34,045 bases of DNA, from the NCBI GenBank assembly GCA_003597945.1, contig QZJS01000010.1:1-34045 (forward strand), written 5' to 3'. Position numbers and translations under genes: made by a program. The DNA comes from Desulfobacteraceae bacterium. GTDB lineage: Bacteria; Desulfobacterota; Desulfobacteria; Desulfobacterales; Desulfosalsimonadaceae. This document shows, in pieces, positions 1 to 9,700 of this stretch (positions are counted from its first letter, which is position 1; the number at the start of each line of letters is the position of its first letter). The notes below the pieces were generated by a model. It did not search any database. It was not told the origin of the DNA and saw only the letters and a program-made list of their open reading frames with translations.

Positions 1-1039
1 AAAACAGCGACTTATTGATGGCCTTCTCATATGCCGCTTCGCGGGTGATCATATTTTCACGCACCAACTGAGACAAATGGCTGTCCATGCTCTGCATGCC
101 GGAAGTCGTGCCTGTTTGTATGATGGAACCGATCTGGGAGATTTTTCCTTCCCGGATCATACTCGCAAGGGCGGTTGATCCCAGAAGAATTTCATTGGCG
201 GCGCAGCGCCCGTTGCCGTCTGCTGTCTTGATGAGTTGCTGGGCGATCACCGCCCGGACCGATTCGGACAGCATGGTCCGGGTCTGGGCCTGCTGGTCCG
301 CCGGAAAGGCGTTGATGATGCGGTCAATAGTTTTTGCGGCGCTGCTGGTGTGGAGGGTGCCGAAAACCAGAATTCCCAGTTCAGCGCATGTCAGCGCCAG
401 ACTGATGGTTTCCAGGTCCCGCATCTCTCCCACAAGAATGATATCCGGATTTTCCCGGCTGGCGACTTTCAGCGCTTCTCCGAAACTCGCCGCATGGGCG
501 CCGATTTCCCTGTGAGTAATCAGACATTTTTTATTGGGGTGAACAAATTCCAGCGGATCTTCGATGGTAATGATGTGACCGTCCCGGGTTTCATTGATGT
601 AATTGATCATGGCCGCCAGGGTGGTGGACTTTCCGCTTCCGGTTGGCCCGGTGACCAGCACCAGGCCGTTATTGTATTTGGCTATAGTTTTCAATACGTC
701 CGGAAGGCCGAGATCTTCCAGTGTCAGAATTTTAGTGGGGATTAATCGGAACACCGCCCCGATCCCACGGTGCTGGTATAAAAAGTTGCATCGGAATCTG
801 CCGACGCCTGCCAGTTCATAGGCCATGTCAAAATCCAGATTTTCCTCAATCCTGGCCCGCTGTTCCGGGATCAGAATTTCGAAAAGAATCTCTTTGTTAC
901 GTTCGGCCGTAAGAGGGGGATGGTCCATCGGGAACAGTTCGCCCCGATGACGGATCATAGGCGGAAACCCGACGACCATGTGCAAATCGCTCGCGCCGCG
1001 TTCCTTCATTTCCGAAAAATACGAATCCAGTAGTTTCAT
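1..1039 (-). CDS. pilT: PilT-type type IV pilus retraction ATPase, partial (3' end outside window)
   Basis: This is a hexameric cytoplasmic motor ATPase that powers pilus retraction and twitching. The frame opens with ATG at 1039 (MKLLDSYFSEM) and stays open to base 1, so about 346 residues are visible and the extreme C-terminus is missing. The visible PilT features are a canonical Walker A GPTGSGKST at residues 131-139, an Asp-box region (TIEDPLEFVH), a Walker B region (NPDIILVGEMRD), an intact His box (TLHTSSA) and the typical C-terminal stretch (MIREGKISQI, IIQTG, GMQSMD). It is the last visible gene of a leftward group and starts 31 bp after the stop of a second PilT paralogue, so the two are probably co-transcribed. 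The family call is secure. Whether it is the main PilT or a PilT2-like copy cannot be decided here. Confidence 0.93.
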   Translation of the reverse strand, partial: MKLLDSYFSEMKERGASDLHMVVGFPPMIRHRGELFPMDHPPLTAERNKEILFEILIPEQRARIEENLDFDMAYELAGVGRFRCNFLYQHRGIGAVFRLIPTKILTLEDLGLPDVLKTIAKYNNGLVLVTGPTGSGKSTTLAAMINYINETRDGHIITIEDPLEFVHPNKKCLITHREIGAHAASFGEALKVASRENPDIILVGEMRDLETISLALTCAELGILVFGTLHTSSAAKTIDRIINAFPADQQAQTRTMLSESVRAVIAQQLIKTADGNGRCAANEILLGSTALASMIREGKISQIGSIIQTGTTSGMQSMDSHLSQLVRENMITREAAYEKAINKSLF

Positions 1040-1070
1040 AAGCCGGTGCTTCCAAATATGATTTGAGTTG

Positions 1071-2141
1071 TCAGACCTGCTTTTCTTTGTCTAAAAAAGT
1101 TTTGAATTTATCCGGGCTTTTTGCGTTGGCGGCCGCGTCCTTGGCGGAAATTTGCCCCGCCTGCATTAGTGACATGATCGCGTCATCCATCAACAGCATG
1201 CCGTCTTTTTTACCGGTCTGCATCATCGACGGAATCTGAAACGTTTTGGCATCCCGGATCAGGTTCGCCATGGGCAGGGTGCCGATCAGAATTTCTAAAG
1301 CCAGCACCATTCTGGTTTTGTCCGCCGATGGAATCAGTCGCTGGGTGATGACCGCTTTTAACGCTTCGCTGAGCATGGTCCGGATCTGGTTCTGTTCTTT
1401 GGCCGGAAACGAATCGATTATCCTCTCCACTGTTTTAGGAGCGCTTGAAGTGGACAAAGTGGCGATGACAAGATGACCGGTTTCAGCGGCGGTAATGGCC
1501 AATGACATGGTTTCCAGATCCCGCAATTCGCCGATCATGATGACATCCGGGTCCTGACGCAGTGCCCCTCGCAGGGCATTGCCGTAAGTCAGCGTCTGAT
1601 TGCCCAGCTGCCGCTGATTCACCACCCCCCGCTTGAACGGATGAACAAATTCAATGGGATCTTCAATGGTCAGTATATGATGGGCGCGTTTCGTATTGAT
1701 GTAATCCACCATGGCGGCCAGGGTAGTTGATTTGCCGTGTCCGGTGGCCCCGGTCACCAGTATCAACCCCTGATGATTATCCAGAACCCGCCGGACCGTA
1801 TCGGGCATCCCCAAATCCGCAAGCGACGGGATTTTTTTGGGGATGATCCTGAAAACAGCGCTGAGTCCGCGTTGATGACGCATGGCGCTGCCGCGGAACC
1901 GCCCGACTTCAGGCAATTCATATCCAAAATCGAGCTGAAGTTTTTCTTCGAGAATTTTCTGCTGGGCTTGCGTCAATAGTTCAAATATCAATTCCCTGCA
2001 TTGGGATAGTTGCAGCGGCGGGCTTTTTAATTTTCGCATTTGTCCCAGATGCCGGATAATAAATGGTTCATCAGGCACAATATGGACGTCCGATGCATTC
2101 AGCTCAACAGCGGCTTTAAATACTCTATCCAATTTCGGCAT
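1071..2141 (-). CDS. PilT/PilU-like ATPase paralogue with altered Walker A and His box
   Basis: This 356-residue protein is a full-length PilT-family cytoplasmic ATPase, collinear with the neighbouring PilT and clearly homologous to it. Its N-terminal PAS-like domain (residues 1-100) and C-terminal RecA-like domain are both present. The Asp box (TIEDPIEFVH) and Walker B region (PDVIMIGELRD) look normal. Two normally invariant sites differ. Walker A reads GATGHGKST at residues 131-139, with His135 where Ser is usual. The His box reads TLSTSSA, with Ser230 in place of the conserved His; the DNA codon is TCC on the minus strand at 1454-1452. In other genomes a PilU-type paralogue accompanies PilT and modulates retraction force, so an accessory or regulatory motor role is plausible. 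The gene lies between a small conserved gene (23 bp upstream) and pilT (31 bp downstream). Confidence 0.9.
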   Translation of the reverse strand: MPKLDRVFKAAVELNASDVHIVPDEPFIIRHLGQMRKLKSPPLQLSQCRELIFELLTQAQQKILEEKLQLDFGYELPEVGRFRGSAMRHQRGLSAVFRIIPKKIPSLADLGMPDTVRRVLDNHQGLILVTGATGHGKSTTLAAMVDYINTKRAHHILTIEDPIEFVHPFKRGVVNQRQLGNQTLTYGNALRGALRQDPDVIMIGELRDLETMSLAITAAETGHLVIATLSTSSAPKTVERIIDSFPAKEQNQIRTMLSEALKAVITQRLIPSADKTRMVLALEILIGTLPMANLIRDAKTFQIPSMMQTGKKDGMLLMDDAIMSLMQAGQISAKDAAANAKSPDKFKTFLDKEKQV

Positions 2142-2164
2142 TGTTTTTTCCCGTCACTGAACAA

Positions 2165-2419
2165 TCATGATATCGCGTTAATAAGCGAATCCTCGGGAAG
2201 AATGATGACAATCTCATCCCTGCGTATATTCAAGAATTTCGCTTTAAGCCGCATTTCCCCGGACCGGTCTTTCACCTCAACGTCGGTAACGGATACAAAT
2301 GATTTTGATTCATTCATGTAGTCGGTTAACCGAACTCCCTGATAAATATTTAAATCTCCTTTGATTTCAAAGTGTCGGGTAAAGATGATAACCTTCTGTC
2401 TTCCGGCATCGTCATTCAT
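2165..2419 (-). CDS. Small conserved protein, first gene of the pilT group
   Basis: The protein has 84 residues and a strong ribosome-binding site (AGGAGG) eight bases before its ATG. There is no signal peptide or membrane segment. Predicted beta strands alternate through its length, and the central motif reads GVRLTDYMNESKSFVSVTDV. This pattern (an inducible-looking strand, then RLTDYLN and F-x-x-x-TDVEV) resembles a family of small cytosolic proteins of unknown function that I associate with DUF6812, but this is from memory and needs a profile search. It is the 5' gene of the leftward group that continues into two pilus-retraction ATPases, so a role around pilus function or its control is inferred only from position. 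Confidence 0.75.
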   Translation of the reverse strand: MNDDAGRQKVIIFTRHFEIKGDLNIYQGVRLTDYMNESKSFVSVTDVEVKDRSGEMRLKAKFLNIRRDEIVIILPEDSLINAIS

Positions 2420-2692
2420 GGTCGCCTCCTGGAATTTTTACAACAGTCCACAAAAACATCGTAATCTGGTAATGTCTTAATTCCATATTTTCAAAATTTT
2501 ATTAAAAATAACAAAAGTCAATGAAACACGAAATGAAATATCTGTTTAAAATTATGCAAATGATATACCATCAAGCTATGAGTTGACAAAAATGCTGAAA
2601 AAATTTACACAATAGTGACTGGAAAATAAAGATCGGGGTCAAAGCATTCAGTCTTTCTTTAAAATCAGACATCAGAATATAAGAGATTATTA
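2420..2692. promoter_or_regulatory. Divergent intergenic region with candidate promoters
   Basis: This AT-rich region separates the leftward pilT group from the rightward sigma-54 regulator and must hold promoters for both. On the plus strand a perfect -35 hexamer TTGACA lies at 2583-2588, followed 17 bp later by a weak -10 TACACA at 2606-2611, about 80 bp before the ATG at 2693. On the minus strand a TTGACT sits around 2515-2520, but no convincing -10 follows. No terminator or RNA motif was recognised. Confidence 0.4.
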
Positions 2693-4102
2693 ATGGCGGC
2701 TATCCTGATTATCGATGATGAAGCGTCAATCGGCAATCTGCTGTCCCGCTTTATTAAAAAAGAGGGCCATGATGTCGTCTACGCGGCAACCCTCGCCCAA
2801 GGACTGGACCACGTGGAAACCGGCGTCTTTGACGTTGTTTTTTTAGATGTTCATCTCCCGGACGGCAATGGACTCGAATCCCTCCCCCTGATCACGGCGG
2901 CGCCTTCTTCGCCGGAAGTGATTATTATTACCGGCGAAGGTGATCCGGACGGCGCCGAGCTTGCCATAAAAAGCGGCGCCTGGACTTATATTCTCAAACC
3001 GCCGTCTCTCAACAATATTCTGCTTCAGCTCAACCGCGCCCTTCAGTACCGGAAGGAAAAAGCCAATTCCAAGCCGCCGGTGGCGCTCAAAAGGGAAAGA
3101 ATTATCGGCAGGAGTCCGCAACTGGCTGCCTGCCTGGATATGGTGGCCCAGGTTGCCTCTGTTGACGTGCCGGTGATGATCACCGGCGAGACCGGAACGG
3201 GAAAGGATCTTTTTGCGCGCGCCATCCATGACAACAGTGCCAGGGCCGGAAAACAATTTGTGGTGGTGGATTGCGCGTCCATCCCCGAAACCCTGGTGGG
3301 CAGCATGCTGTTCGGCCATGAAAAGGGCGCCTTTACCGGCGCACAGAAGGAACGGGCGGGCCTGATCCTGGAAGCCCACGGCGGCACGCTCTTTTTAGAT
3401 GAAATCGGCGAGCTTCCCGCGACCCTTCAGAAAGATTTCCTCCGGGTGCTTCAGGAATTTCGTTTTCGACCCCTGGGGAGCAACCGGGAAATCAAAAGCA
3501 ACTTCAGGCTGATCGCCGCCACCAACCGGGATCTGAAAAAGATGGCGGATGCCGGTCAATTCCGCACGGATCTGCTCTTCAGAATTCGTACTTTCTGTAT
3601 TGACCTTCCCCCTTTGAGGGACAGGAGCCTTGATATACGGGATCTTGTCGTTCACTGCATGAATCTTTTCTGTGAACGCGAAGGGATTGAGACAAAGGGA
3701 TTTTCGCCTGATTTTTTTGAAATGCTGGCCGCATACGACTGGCCCGGCAACGTTCGGGAGCTTTATCATACATTGGAACAGGTGCTTACCATTGCGCGGT
3801 TTGAACCCACCCTGTATCCGCGGCACCTGCCCAATGACATCCGGACCCGGCATGCCCGGGCCGCGGTGGGCGAAAAAATGGCGATCGACAGAAAAAATCC
3901 CAAAACGGGAGATGACGATACCCTTACTTTTCCGACCATTCAGCAGGTTCGGGATCAGGCCCTGGCAAAGACCGAAACACAATATCTGCATGATCTTATG
4001 ACCCATACCGGGGGCGATGTGCAAAAGGCTGTCCGGATATCGGGGCTTTCTCAGTCCCGCTTATATTATTTGATGAAAAAATATCGGATCGCCCGGCCGT
4101 AA
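2693..4102 (+). CDS. NtrC-family sigma-54-dependent response regulator
   Basis: This 469-residue protein is a complete NtrC-type activator. An N-terminal receiver domain (about 1-120) carries the acidic pair in IIDDEAS and the phospho-acceptor Asp52 in FLDVHLPDG. The central AAA+ domain (about 138-370) has Walker A GETGTGKD, the sigma-54 contact loop GAFTGA (residues 212-217) and Walker B TLFLDEIGEL. The C-terminal Fis-type helix-turn-helix lies at about 430-469 (VRISGLSQSRLYYLMKK). It should activate RpoN-dependent promoters when phosphorylated by a partner kinase. No kinase is immediately adjacent, although the hybrid kinase 2.6 kb downstream is a candidate. A sigma-54-like site lies just downstream, upstream of the PilZ gene. 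The ribosome-binding site is weak (AAGAG), and the start was chosen because MAAILIIDDE is the normal receiver beginning. Confidence 0.95.
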   Translation: MAAILIIDDEASIGNLLSRFIKKEGHDVVYAATLAQGLDHVETGVFDVVFLDVHLPDGNGLESLPLITAAPSSPEVIIITGEGDPDGAELAIKSGAWTYILKPPSLNNILLQLNRALQYRKEKANSKPPVALKRERIIGRSPQLAACLDMVAQVASVDVPVMITGETGTGKDLFARAIHDNSARAGKQFVVVDCASIPETLVGSMLFGHEKGAFTGAQKERAGLILEAHGGTLFLDEIGELPATLQKDFLRVLQEFRFRPLGSNREIKSNFRLIAATNRDLKKMADAGQFRTDLLFRIRTFCIDLPPLRDRSLDIRDLVVHCMNLFCEREGIETKGFSPDFFEMLAAYDWPGNVRELYHTLEQVLTIARFEPTLYPRHLPNDIRTRHARAAVGEKMAIDRKNPKTGDDDTLTFPTIQQVRDQALAKTETQYLHDLMTHTGGDVQKAVRISGLSQSRLYYLMKKYRIARP

Positions 4103-4447
4103 GCAAATGCGTCACGAGCAAGCAAGCGCTATATCATCCTGCCGATTTCTATCCAACGGTTGTTTGCAAAACAATCAATATTTTCTGGTGAGACAGGAGT
4201 GCTTTCCTGTTTTGCAGGAAAATGCGTCTTTTTGAAAAGGGCGTTTTTGGTCGGCTGCCCATTAAACTAAATAATATAATCAAAAATAGGGATATTATCG
4301 GATTTTTTAATCTTGGCACAATAATTGAAATGGTTAGATGCAGTGGCAGACTAAGAATAACGGTTTTCTTTTTCCAGCAATCCTCCATATGTCTGACACA
4401 TTCATCATGCAGGAATAATTAAGTCGTGCCGGGAGAGATTGATCACG
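4103..4447. other. 345-bp intergenic region: hairpin and sigma-54-like site
   Basis: No gene is supported here. A short hairpin (TTTCCTG, loop TTTTG, CAGGAAA) at 4203-4221 is followed eight bases later by a T-run, and may be a weak terminator for the regulator upstream. A sigma-54-like site is given separately. I looked for a c-di-GMP riboswitch because of the PilZ gene downstream and saw none of its conserved core. Confidence 0.4.
4313..4329 (+). promoter_or_regulatory. Candidate sigma-54 promoter upstream of the CNB-PilZ gene
   Basis: The sequence TTGGCAC-N5-TTGA fits the sigma-54 (-24/-12) layout. It has an intact GG at 4315-4316, but TTGA where TTGC is expected at the -12 element. It lies about 120 bp before the ATG at 4448 and directly follows an NtrC-type activator gene, which makes it plausible. 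The -12 mismatch keeps confidence low. Confidence 0.3.
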
Positions 4448-5524
4448 ATGAAGCCGTATTTACAGAAAAATAAATTTTGTGAAAATATCGAACAGCCGAT
4501 GGGCCGAAATATGGAATCTGATTTTATCACCAAACTGATCCATGGAAAATCCGAAGCCGAGGTGGTCAAAGCTTTTTACCACGGCATTGTCCGGTATGCC
4601 GGCCGCAAGGATTTTGTCAAAGCCGAACAGCTTCGGGAAACAATGATTGAAGTTGTTCCCAATGCCATTGCAGAGATCGTAAAATCCGGCGAAATTATAG
4701 AAAACGAAAAAACAGCAGCCATGGATTTTGAAAAAATCAAACCCTGGGCCCCGCTGTTTAATAAATTTACACCGGCCGAAGCCGTCGCATTTTATTATAC
4801 CCTCAAACCCATGACGGCAAAGGCCCACCAACGGATCTTTCAGCAGGGAGATTGCGATAATCGACTCTATTTTATTGAATCCGGCAAACTGAAACTGAGC
4901 TGTTTCGACAAGCAGATCAAGAAAAACGTCGTTTTCTCCAATCTTGCCAAAGGTGATATCTGCGGCGTAGAAACCTTCTTCACCCACACCACCCACACCA
5001 CGACCCTGACCGTGGTGGAAGACGCTCAGTTCAGCTATCTGGATAAAAAAATCTATCAGAAGCTGCTGGTCAATCATCCCGGCATGGATGCAAAACTGCT
5101 TCAATATTGCGAGATCCATCAGAAAAAACTGAATTTAAAAAGCAGCGATCAAATGTTCCGCAGGGAACACCCTCGATTCCAGACCGCTTTAAAAGGCAAG
5201 CTTCAGCGGATCGACCAGAAGGGAAATTTGTCGGAACCGGTGTCATCGGTTATCATTGCCGACATATCCATGGGTGGGCTTAGCTGCATGGCACGCAACC
5301 TCGGAGTTGGGGAAGCGGCCAATCTTCACCAGAGCCTGGTTCAGGTGTCGTTTTCCTACCAGAAATACGACATCGTTCATGAGACCACCAAAGTCGCCGA
5401 AGTGGTTGCGGTGCGTTTTCTGCCTTTTGGAGAAAGCTCTATTCATTTACGCTTTAAGGCCCCTCTGAATGAGCACCGTGTGCATGAGATCGCAAGCAAT
5501 ACCGGCGTTGCCGCATATTTATAA
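4448..5524 (+). CDS. Cyclic-nucleotide-binding plus PilZ domain protein (c-di-GMP effector)
   Basis: The cytosolic protein has 358 residues from the ATG at 4448, chosen because GGGAGAG lies ten bases before it; an in-frame TTG at 4439 is too close to that site. After an unassigned N-terminal helical part (about 20-95), a cNMP-binding-type beta roll spans about 105-215 (IFQQGD, LYFIESGKLKLS, FSNLAKGDICG). A C-terminal PilZ domain spans about 236-350. Both c-di-GMP ligand motifs of PilZ are intact: RxxxR at Arg239-Arg243 (RREHPR) and DxSxxG at Asp272-Gly277 (DISMGG). It should therefore bind c-di-GMP and may combine that with a second nucleotide or ligand signal. No helix-turn-helix was seen, so a Crp-like DNA-binding role is not supported. 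The next gene, 29 bp away, encodes a predicted c-di-GMP phosphodiesterase. Confidence 0.88.
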   Translation: MKPYLQKNKFCENIEQPMGRNMESDFITKLIHGKSEAEVVKAFYHGIVRYAGRKDFVKAEQLRETMIEVVPNAIAEIVKSGEIIENEKTAAMDFEKIKPWAPLFNKFTPAEAVAFYYTLKPMTAKAHQRIFQQGDCDNRLYFIESGKLKLSCFDKQIKKNVVFSNLAKGDICGVETFFTHTTHTTTLTVVEDAQFSYLDKKIYQKLLVNHPGMDAKLLQYCEIHQKKLNLKSSDQMFRREHPRFQTALKGKLQRIDQKGNLSEPVSSVIIADISMGGLSCMARNLGVGEAANLHQSLVQVSFSYQKYDIVHETTKVAEVVAVRFLPFGESSIHLRFKAPLNEHRVHEIASNTGVAAYL

Positions 5525-5553
5525 AAATAACCGATACTGAAAAGGAATCAGAA

Positions 5554-6687
5554 ATGATAAGCGAACCCCTTCAAAAAGGAGTAACGGATATGTACAGTAT
5601 GGATCACGCTCAGTTTGATGCAAAGGATGCGCCGGAGACTAAAAAAAAATACGGTGTTGCCAGAAAGAATCTTCTGATTGTCGATGATGAGGAATCCATA
5701 CGCAATCTGTTAAAGCGGATCCTTGAAAAAGAAGGCTATCACTGCATTCCCGCCGCCGATGCCGAAGAGGCCAGTATTTTTCTGGCCGAACATCCCGTTG
5801 ATCTGGTGATCAGCGACATCCAAATGCCGGGTCGCTCCGGCATTCAGCTTCTCGAGGAAATCCGTCGGGAACATCCCACCATTGGAACCATCATCATTAC
5901 TGGAAACCGGGATAAGGAAATCGCCGATATGGCCATCTCCATCGGCGCGTATGGATATCTTCTCAAGCCGTTTCAGAAAGACCAGGTGGTCGTCAGCGTA
6001 AAGGACGCCCTCCGCCGGCGGATGATAGAGATCCAGAACCGGTTTGAAGTCGAAAATCTTGAACATGATATTGAAGATAAACGTCAAAACTTGATCCGGG
6101 CCAACACCCGCCTGACCCTGATGGTCAACGGCATCATCCGTGCCATGGCAAAAGCCGTGGAATCCCGCGATCCTTATACCGCCGGCCATCAGCAGCGGGT
6201 GGCCGATATCGCCACGGTCATTGGCGCGCGGATGAACTTCACGGAGGAGCGGATCATGTATCTGAAAATGGCCGCTTCCATCCATGATATCGGCAAGATC
6301 TCCGTGCCCGCGGAAATCCTGAGCAAGCCGGGAAGGCTTTCCCAGTCGGAGATGAATATCATCCGGGAACATCCGCTTACGGGATATGAAATCTTAAAGG
6401 AAGTGGAGTTTCCCTATCCCCTGGCGGAAATCGTTTATCAACATCACGAGCGTATGGACGGTTCCGGATACCCCAACGGCCTCACAGGCGAGCAGATACA
6501 TCTGGATGCCAAAATTCTTGCCGTGGCCGACGTGCTGGAGGCCATGGCGTCTCATCGGCCATACCGGGCCGCCCTGGGAATTGCCATCGCCAGAGAAGAA
6601 ATTCAAAAAAACAAAGGCCGTTTTTATGATCCCGATGTGGTCGACGTCTGCTGCCAGGCGATTGATAACGGAGAGATCGCGTTTTAA
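5554..6687 (+). CDS. Receiver plus HD-GYP response regulator (c-di-GMP phosphodiesterase)
   Basis: This 377-residue protein has a receiver domain (about 40-155, phospho-acceptor Asp88 in VISDIQMPGRSG, Lys in LLKPFQ), a coiled linker and an HD-GYP domain (about 185-375). The catalytic signatures are intact: His244-Asp245 in IHDIGKI, His297-His298-Glu299, and the GYP motif in DGSGYP (302-307). HD-GYP proteins hydrolyse c-di-GMP to pGpG or GMP. Two starts are possible. The ATG at 5554 has AAAGGA seven bases upstream. The ATG at 5590 has a better AAAGGAG eight bases upstream and would make a protein 12 residues shorter; both leave the receiver intact. The gene follows the PilZ effector by 29 bp and precedes the hybrid kinase by 25 bp, so the three probably form one operon. 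Confidence 0.93.
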   Translation: MISEPLQKGVTDMYSMDHAQFDAKDAPETKKKYGVARKNLLIVDDEESIRNLLKRILEKEGYHCIPAADAEEASIFLAEHPVDLVISDIQMPGRSGIQLLEEIRREHPTIGTIIITGNRDKEIADMAISIGAYGYLLKPFQKDQVVVSVKDALRRRMIEIQNRFEVENLEHDIEDKRQNLIRANTRLTLMVNGIIRAMAKAVESRDPYTAGHQQRVADIATVIGARMNFTEERIMYLKMAASIHDIGKISVPAEILSKPGRLSQSEMNIIREHPLTGYEILKEVEFPYPLAEIVYQHHERMDGSGYPNGLTGEQIHLDAKILAVADVLEAMASHRPYRAALGIAIAREEIQKNKGRFYDPDVVDVCCQAIDNGEIAF

Positions 6688-6712
6688 AGCGGAAAGTGCC
6701 TGAGGAAAACAG

Positions 6713-9700
6713 GTGAACGATAAAAAACCGATGGGCCGAAATCAAAAAAAGGGTTTTTGGCGCATAATGGGTCAATTTTGCGTTAAGCGCAGGCCCGGTG
6801 ATATTTCAGCCGGGCCGGTTCTGCGACGCCTGGCCATATCGCTGGTTGCCGTGCTGCTGGTGCTGGTCGCGGTTTTTAACGCCATGATGGCCGCGGATAA
6901 ACGCCTCATGACTTTTGAAACCGCGGCCGGCCTGGTGCTTCTATCCGTTCTGTTCGGTTCCCTTCTTATCCTGATCCTGCGCGCCGACGCCGATATCCGC
7001 GCCCGGCAGACAGAACTCAGTAGCAGCGAGGCATTTCTTCGCATCACCATTAATTCCCTTACCCACCCGTTTGCGGTCATCAATGCCGATACATATACCA
7101 TTGAAATGGCCAATGACGCCTATGGCGGCGCCGGAGTCATCGGCAGGCCATGCTATTTTGTGTCGCATCAGCAAAATGTCCCCTGCACGGGCATAAATCA
7201 TCCATGCCCCTTAATCGAAGTAAAAAAAATCGGCCGACCGGCCATGATGGAACACATCCATTTCAATCCGCAGGGACAGGAGCGTCATCTTGAGATATAT
7301 GCGCATCCCATATTCGACCCGAATGGGCGATTGGCGCGTATTATTGAACACACCATCGACGTCACCGAACGCAGGCGCATCAGTAAAGCTCTCAAAGAAA
7401 ACGAATTGTTTTTAGGCTCCCTTTTAGATTCCATTCCGGCTCCGGTATTTTACAAGGACATTAACGGCCGTTATTTAGGCTTTAACCATGCTTTTGAGAA
7501 TTTTTTCGGGCAAACCCGGCAAGAAATGATCGGGAAATCGGTATTTGACATCGCCCCGCCGGATCTGGCCGGGGTATATCATCAAAAAGATGTGGAACTG
7601 TTTGAACGCCGGGGAACTCAGATTTACGAATCCCAGGTGAAAAACGCGAACGGTGAAATGCGGGACGTGGTTTTTCACAAGGCTTCGCTGACCGATGGAT
7701 CGGGCGCCGTATCCGGTTTGGTGGGCGTGATCCTTGATGTCACCGAGCGCAAGGCAATGGATGCGGCCCTCCAGGAAACCAATAGAAAGCTCACCGCCGC
7801 CATTGTCGAAGCGGAAAGGGCAAACGCGGCCAAAAGCCTGTTTCTGGCCAATATGAGCCATGAAATCCGTACCCCCATGAACGGGGTCATCGGCATGACC
7901 GGCCTGCTGTTGGAGACCGGACTGAATGATGAACAACGGCGATACGCGGAGTCCGTTCGTTCCAGCGGGGAATCCCTTTTGACCTTATTAAACGACATCC
8001 TTGATTTTTCCAAAATCGAAGCGCAAAAACTCGATCTGGAAGTGTTGGATTTCGACTTGATCAGCCTTATGGACGATTTTGCGGCCGGTCTGGCGCTTCG
8101 GGCGCAGCAAAAAGGCCTCGAGTTTCTTTATGCGGTGGAACCGGAGGTGCCTTCCCTTATGAAGGGCGATCCCGGACGTTTGCGCCAGGTTCTTAGCAAC
8201 ATCGCCGACAATGCCGTTAAGTTCACCTTTTCCGGGGAAGTCGTGATCCGGGCTTTGATGCAAGCCGAAACCGCCGAAGATGTTCTGGTCCGTTTTGAGA
8301 TTCGCGACACCGGCATCGGCATTCCCGAAGACAAGTATAATATTGTTTTTGAAAAGTTCATGCAGGTGGATGCTTCCACCACCCGGCAATACGGCGGCAC
8401 CGGCCTGGGTCTGGCCATTTCAAAACAACTGGTGGAAATGATGGGCGGCCAGATCGGCGTTGAAAGCAAGCCGGGAGAGGGATCGACGTTCTGGTTTACG
8501 GTTCGCCTGGGCAGACCACCGGCCGGGAAGGTGAAAACCGAAATCCTCCCGCCCGCCGACCTTGCCGGTGTGAGGGTCCTGATCGTAGACGATAATTCAA
8601 CCAGCCGGGAAATTCTGTCTACCCGAATGGCCTTATGGGGTATGCGTCCGTATGAGGCAGCCAGCGGACCCGAGGCGCTTCAGGCGCTTTTACAAGCCAT
8701 ACTCGAAAATGATCCTTTCCGGATGGCGGTTATCGACATGCATATGCCTGATATGGAAGGAGAAACACTCGGTCGATCCATCCTGGCGGATAAACGCCTG
8801 GCGAATACCCGTATGGTCATGCTGACCTCCCTTGGGACCCGGGGCGACGCACGGCGGTTTGCGGAAATCGGTTTTAATGCCTATATTACCAAACCGGTTC
8901 GTCACCAGGAACTCAAAGATATTTTATCCCTGACCCTGATGTCGCCTGAAGAAAGGGCATTGATGCCGCAATCCATTGTCACGCGCCACACGGCCCGGGA
9001 GACCCGGCATCGTTTAGCCGGCAAAAGCGCCCGCATTCTGGTGGCCGAGGATAATATCACAAACCAGCAGGTGGCCGTGGGAATACTAAAGAAACTGGGG
9101 TTGCATGCCGATGCGGTGGCTGACGGCCGGGAAGCGGTCAAAGCCCTTGAAAACATTCCCTATGATCTGGTGCTTATGGATGTGCAGATGCCGGTAATGA
9201 ACGGGCTGGAAGCCGTAAAAGAGATTCGTGATCCCTGTTCCGCCGTGGGCAATCATGATATCCCGGTCATTGCCATGACCGCCCTTGCCCTGCAAGGGGA
9301 CCGCGAAGATTGTCTGAAAGCCGGGATGAACGATTATGTATCCAAACCTTTGATGCTGAGAGATCTGGCTGAAACCCTGGAAAAATGGCTCCCTCCGGAC
9401 AGGGAGGAATGCACCCGGACATGGGAGAAAAAGGCGGCGGAAAAAACAGCGAAGCTTCAATCCGCTCCGCCTTGCGTATGGGACCGGTCGGGCATGATGA
9501 TCCGGCTGGCCAACGACGCCCAACTGGCGCGCATGGTGATCGATACCTTTTTAGATGATATTCCGGACCAGATGGCGAAACTGCGACGGTATATAGAGAC
9601 CGGCGATGTCTTGCGGGCCGGACATCAGGCCCATTCCATCAGGGGCGCGGCCGCCAATGTCGGCGGTGAAGCCTTCGGCGCAACGGCTTTTGAGATTGAA

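Noticed and set aside
4103..4447. A possible c-di-GMP riboswitch upstream of the PilZ gene
   Set aside because: The conserved core sequences and helix layout of known c-di-GMP riboswitches were not found.
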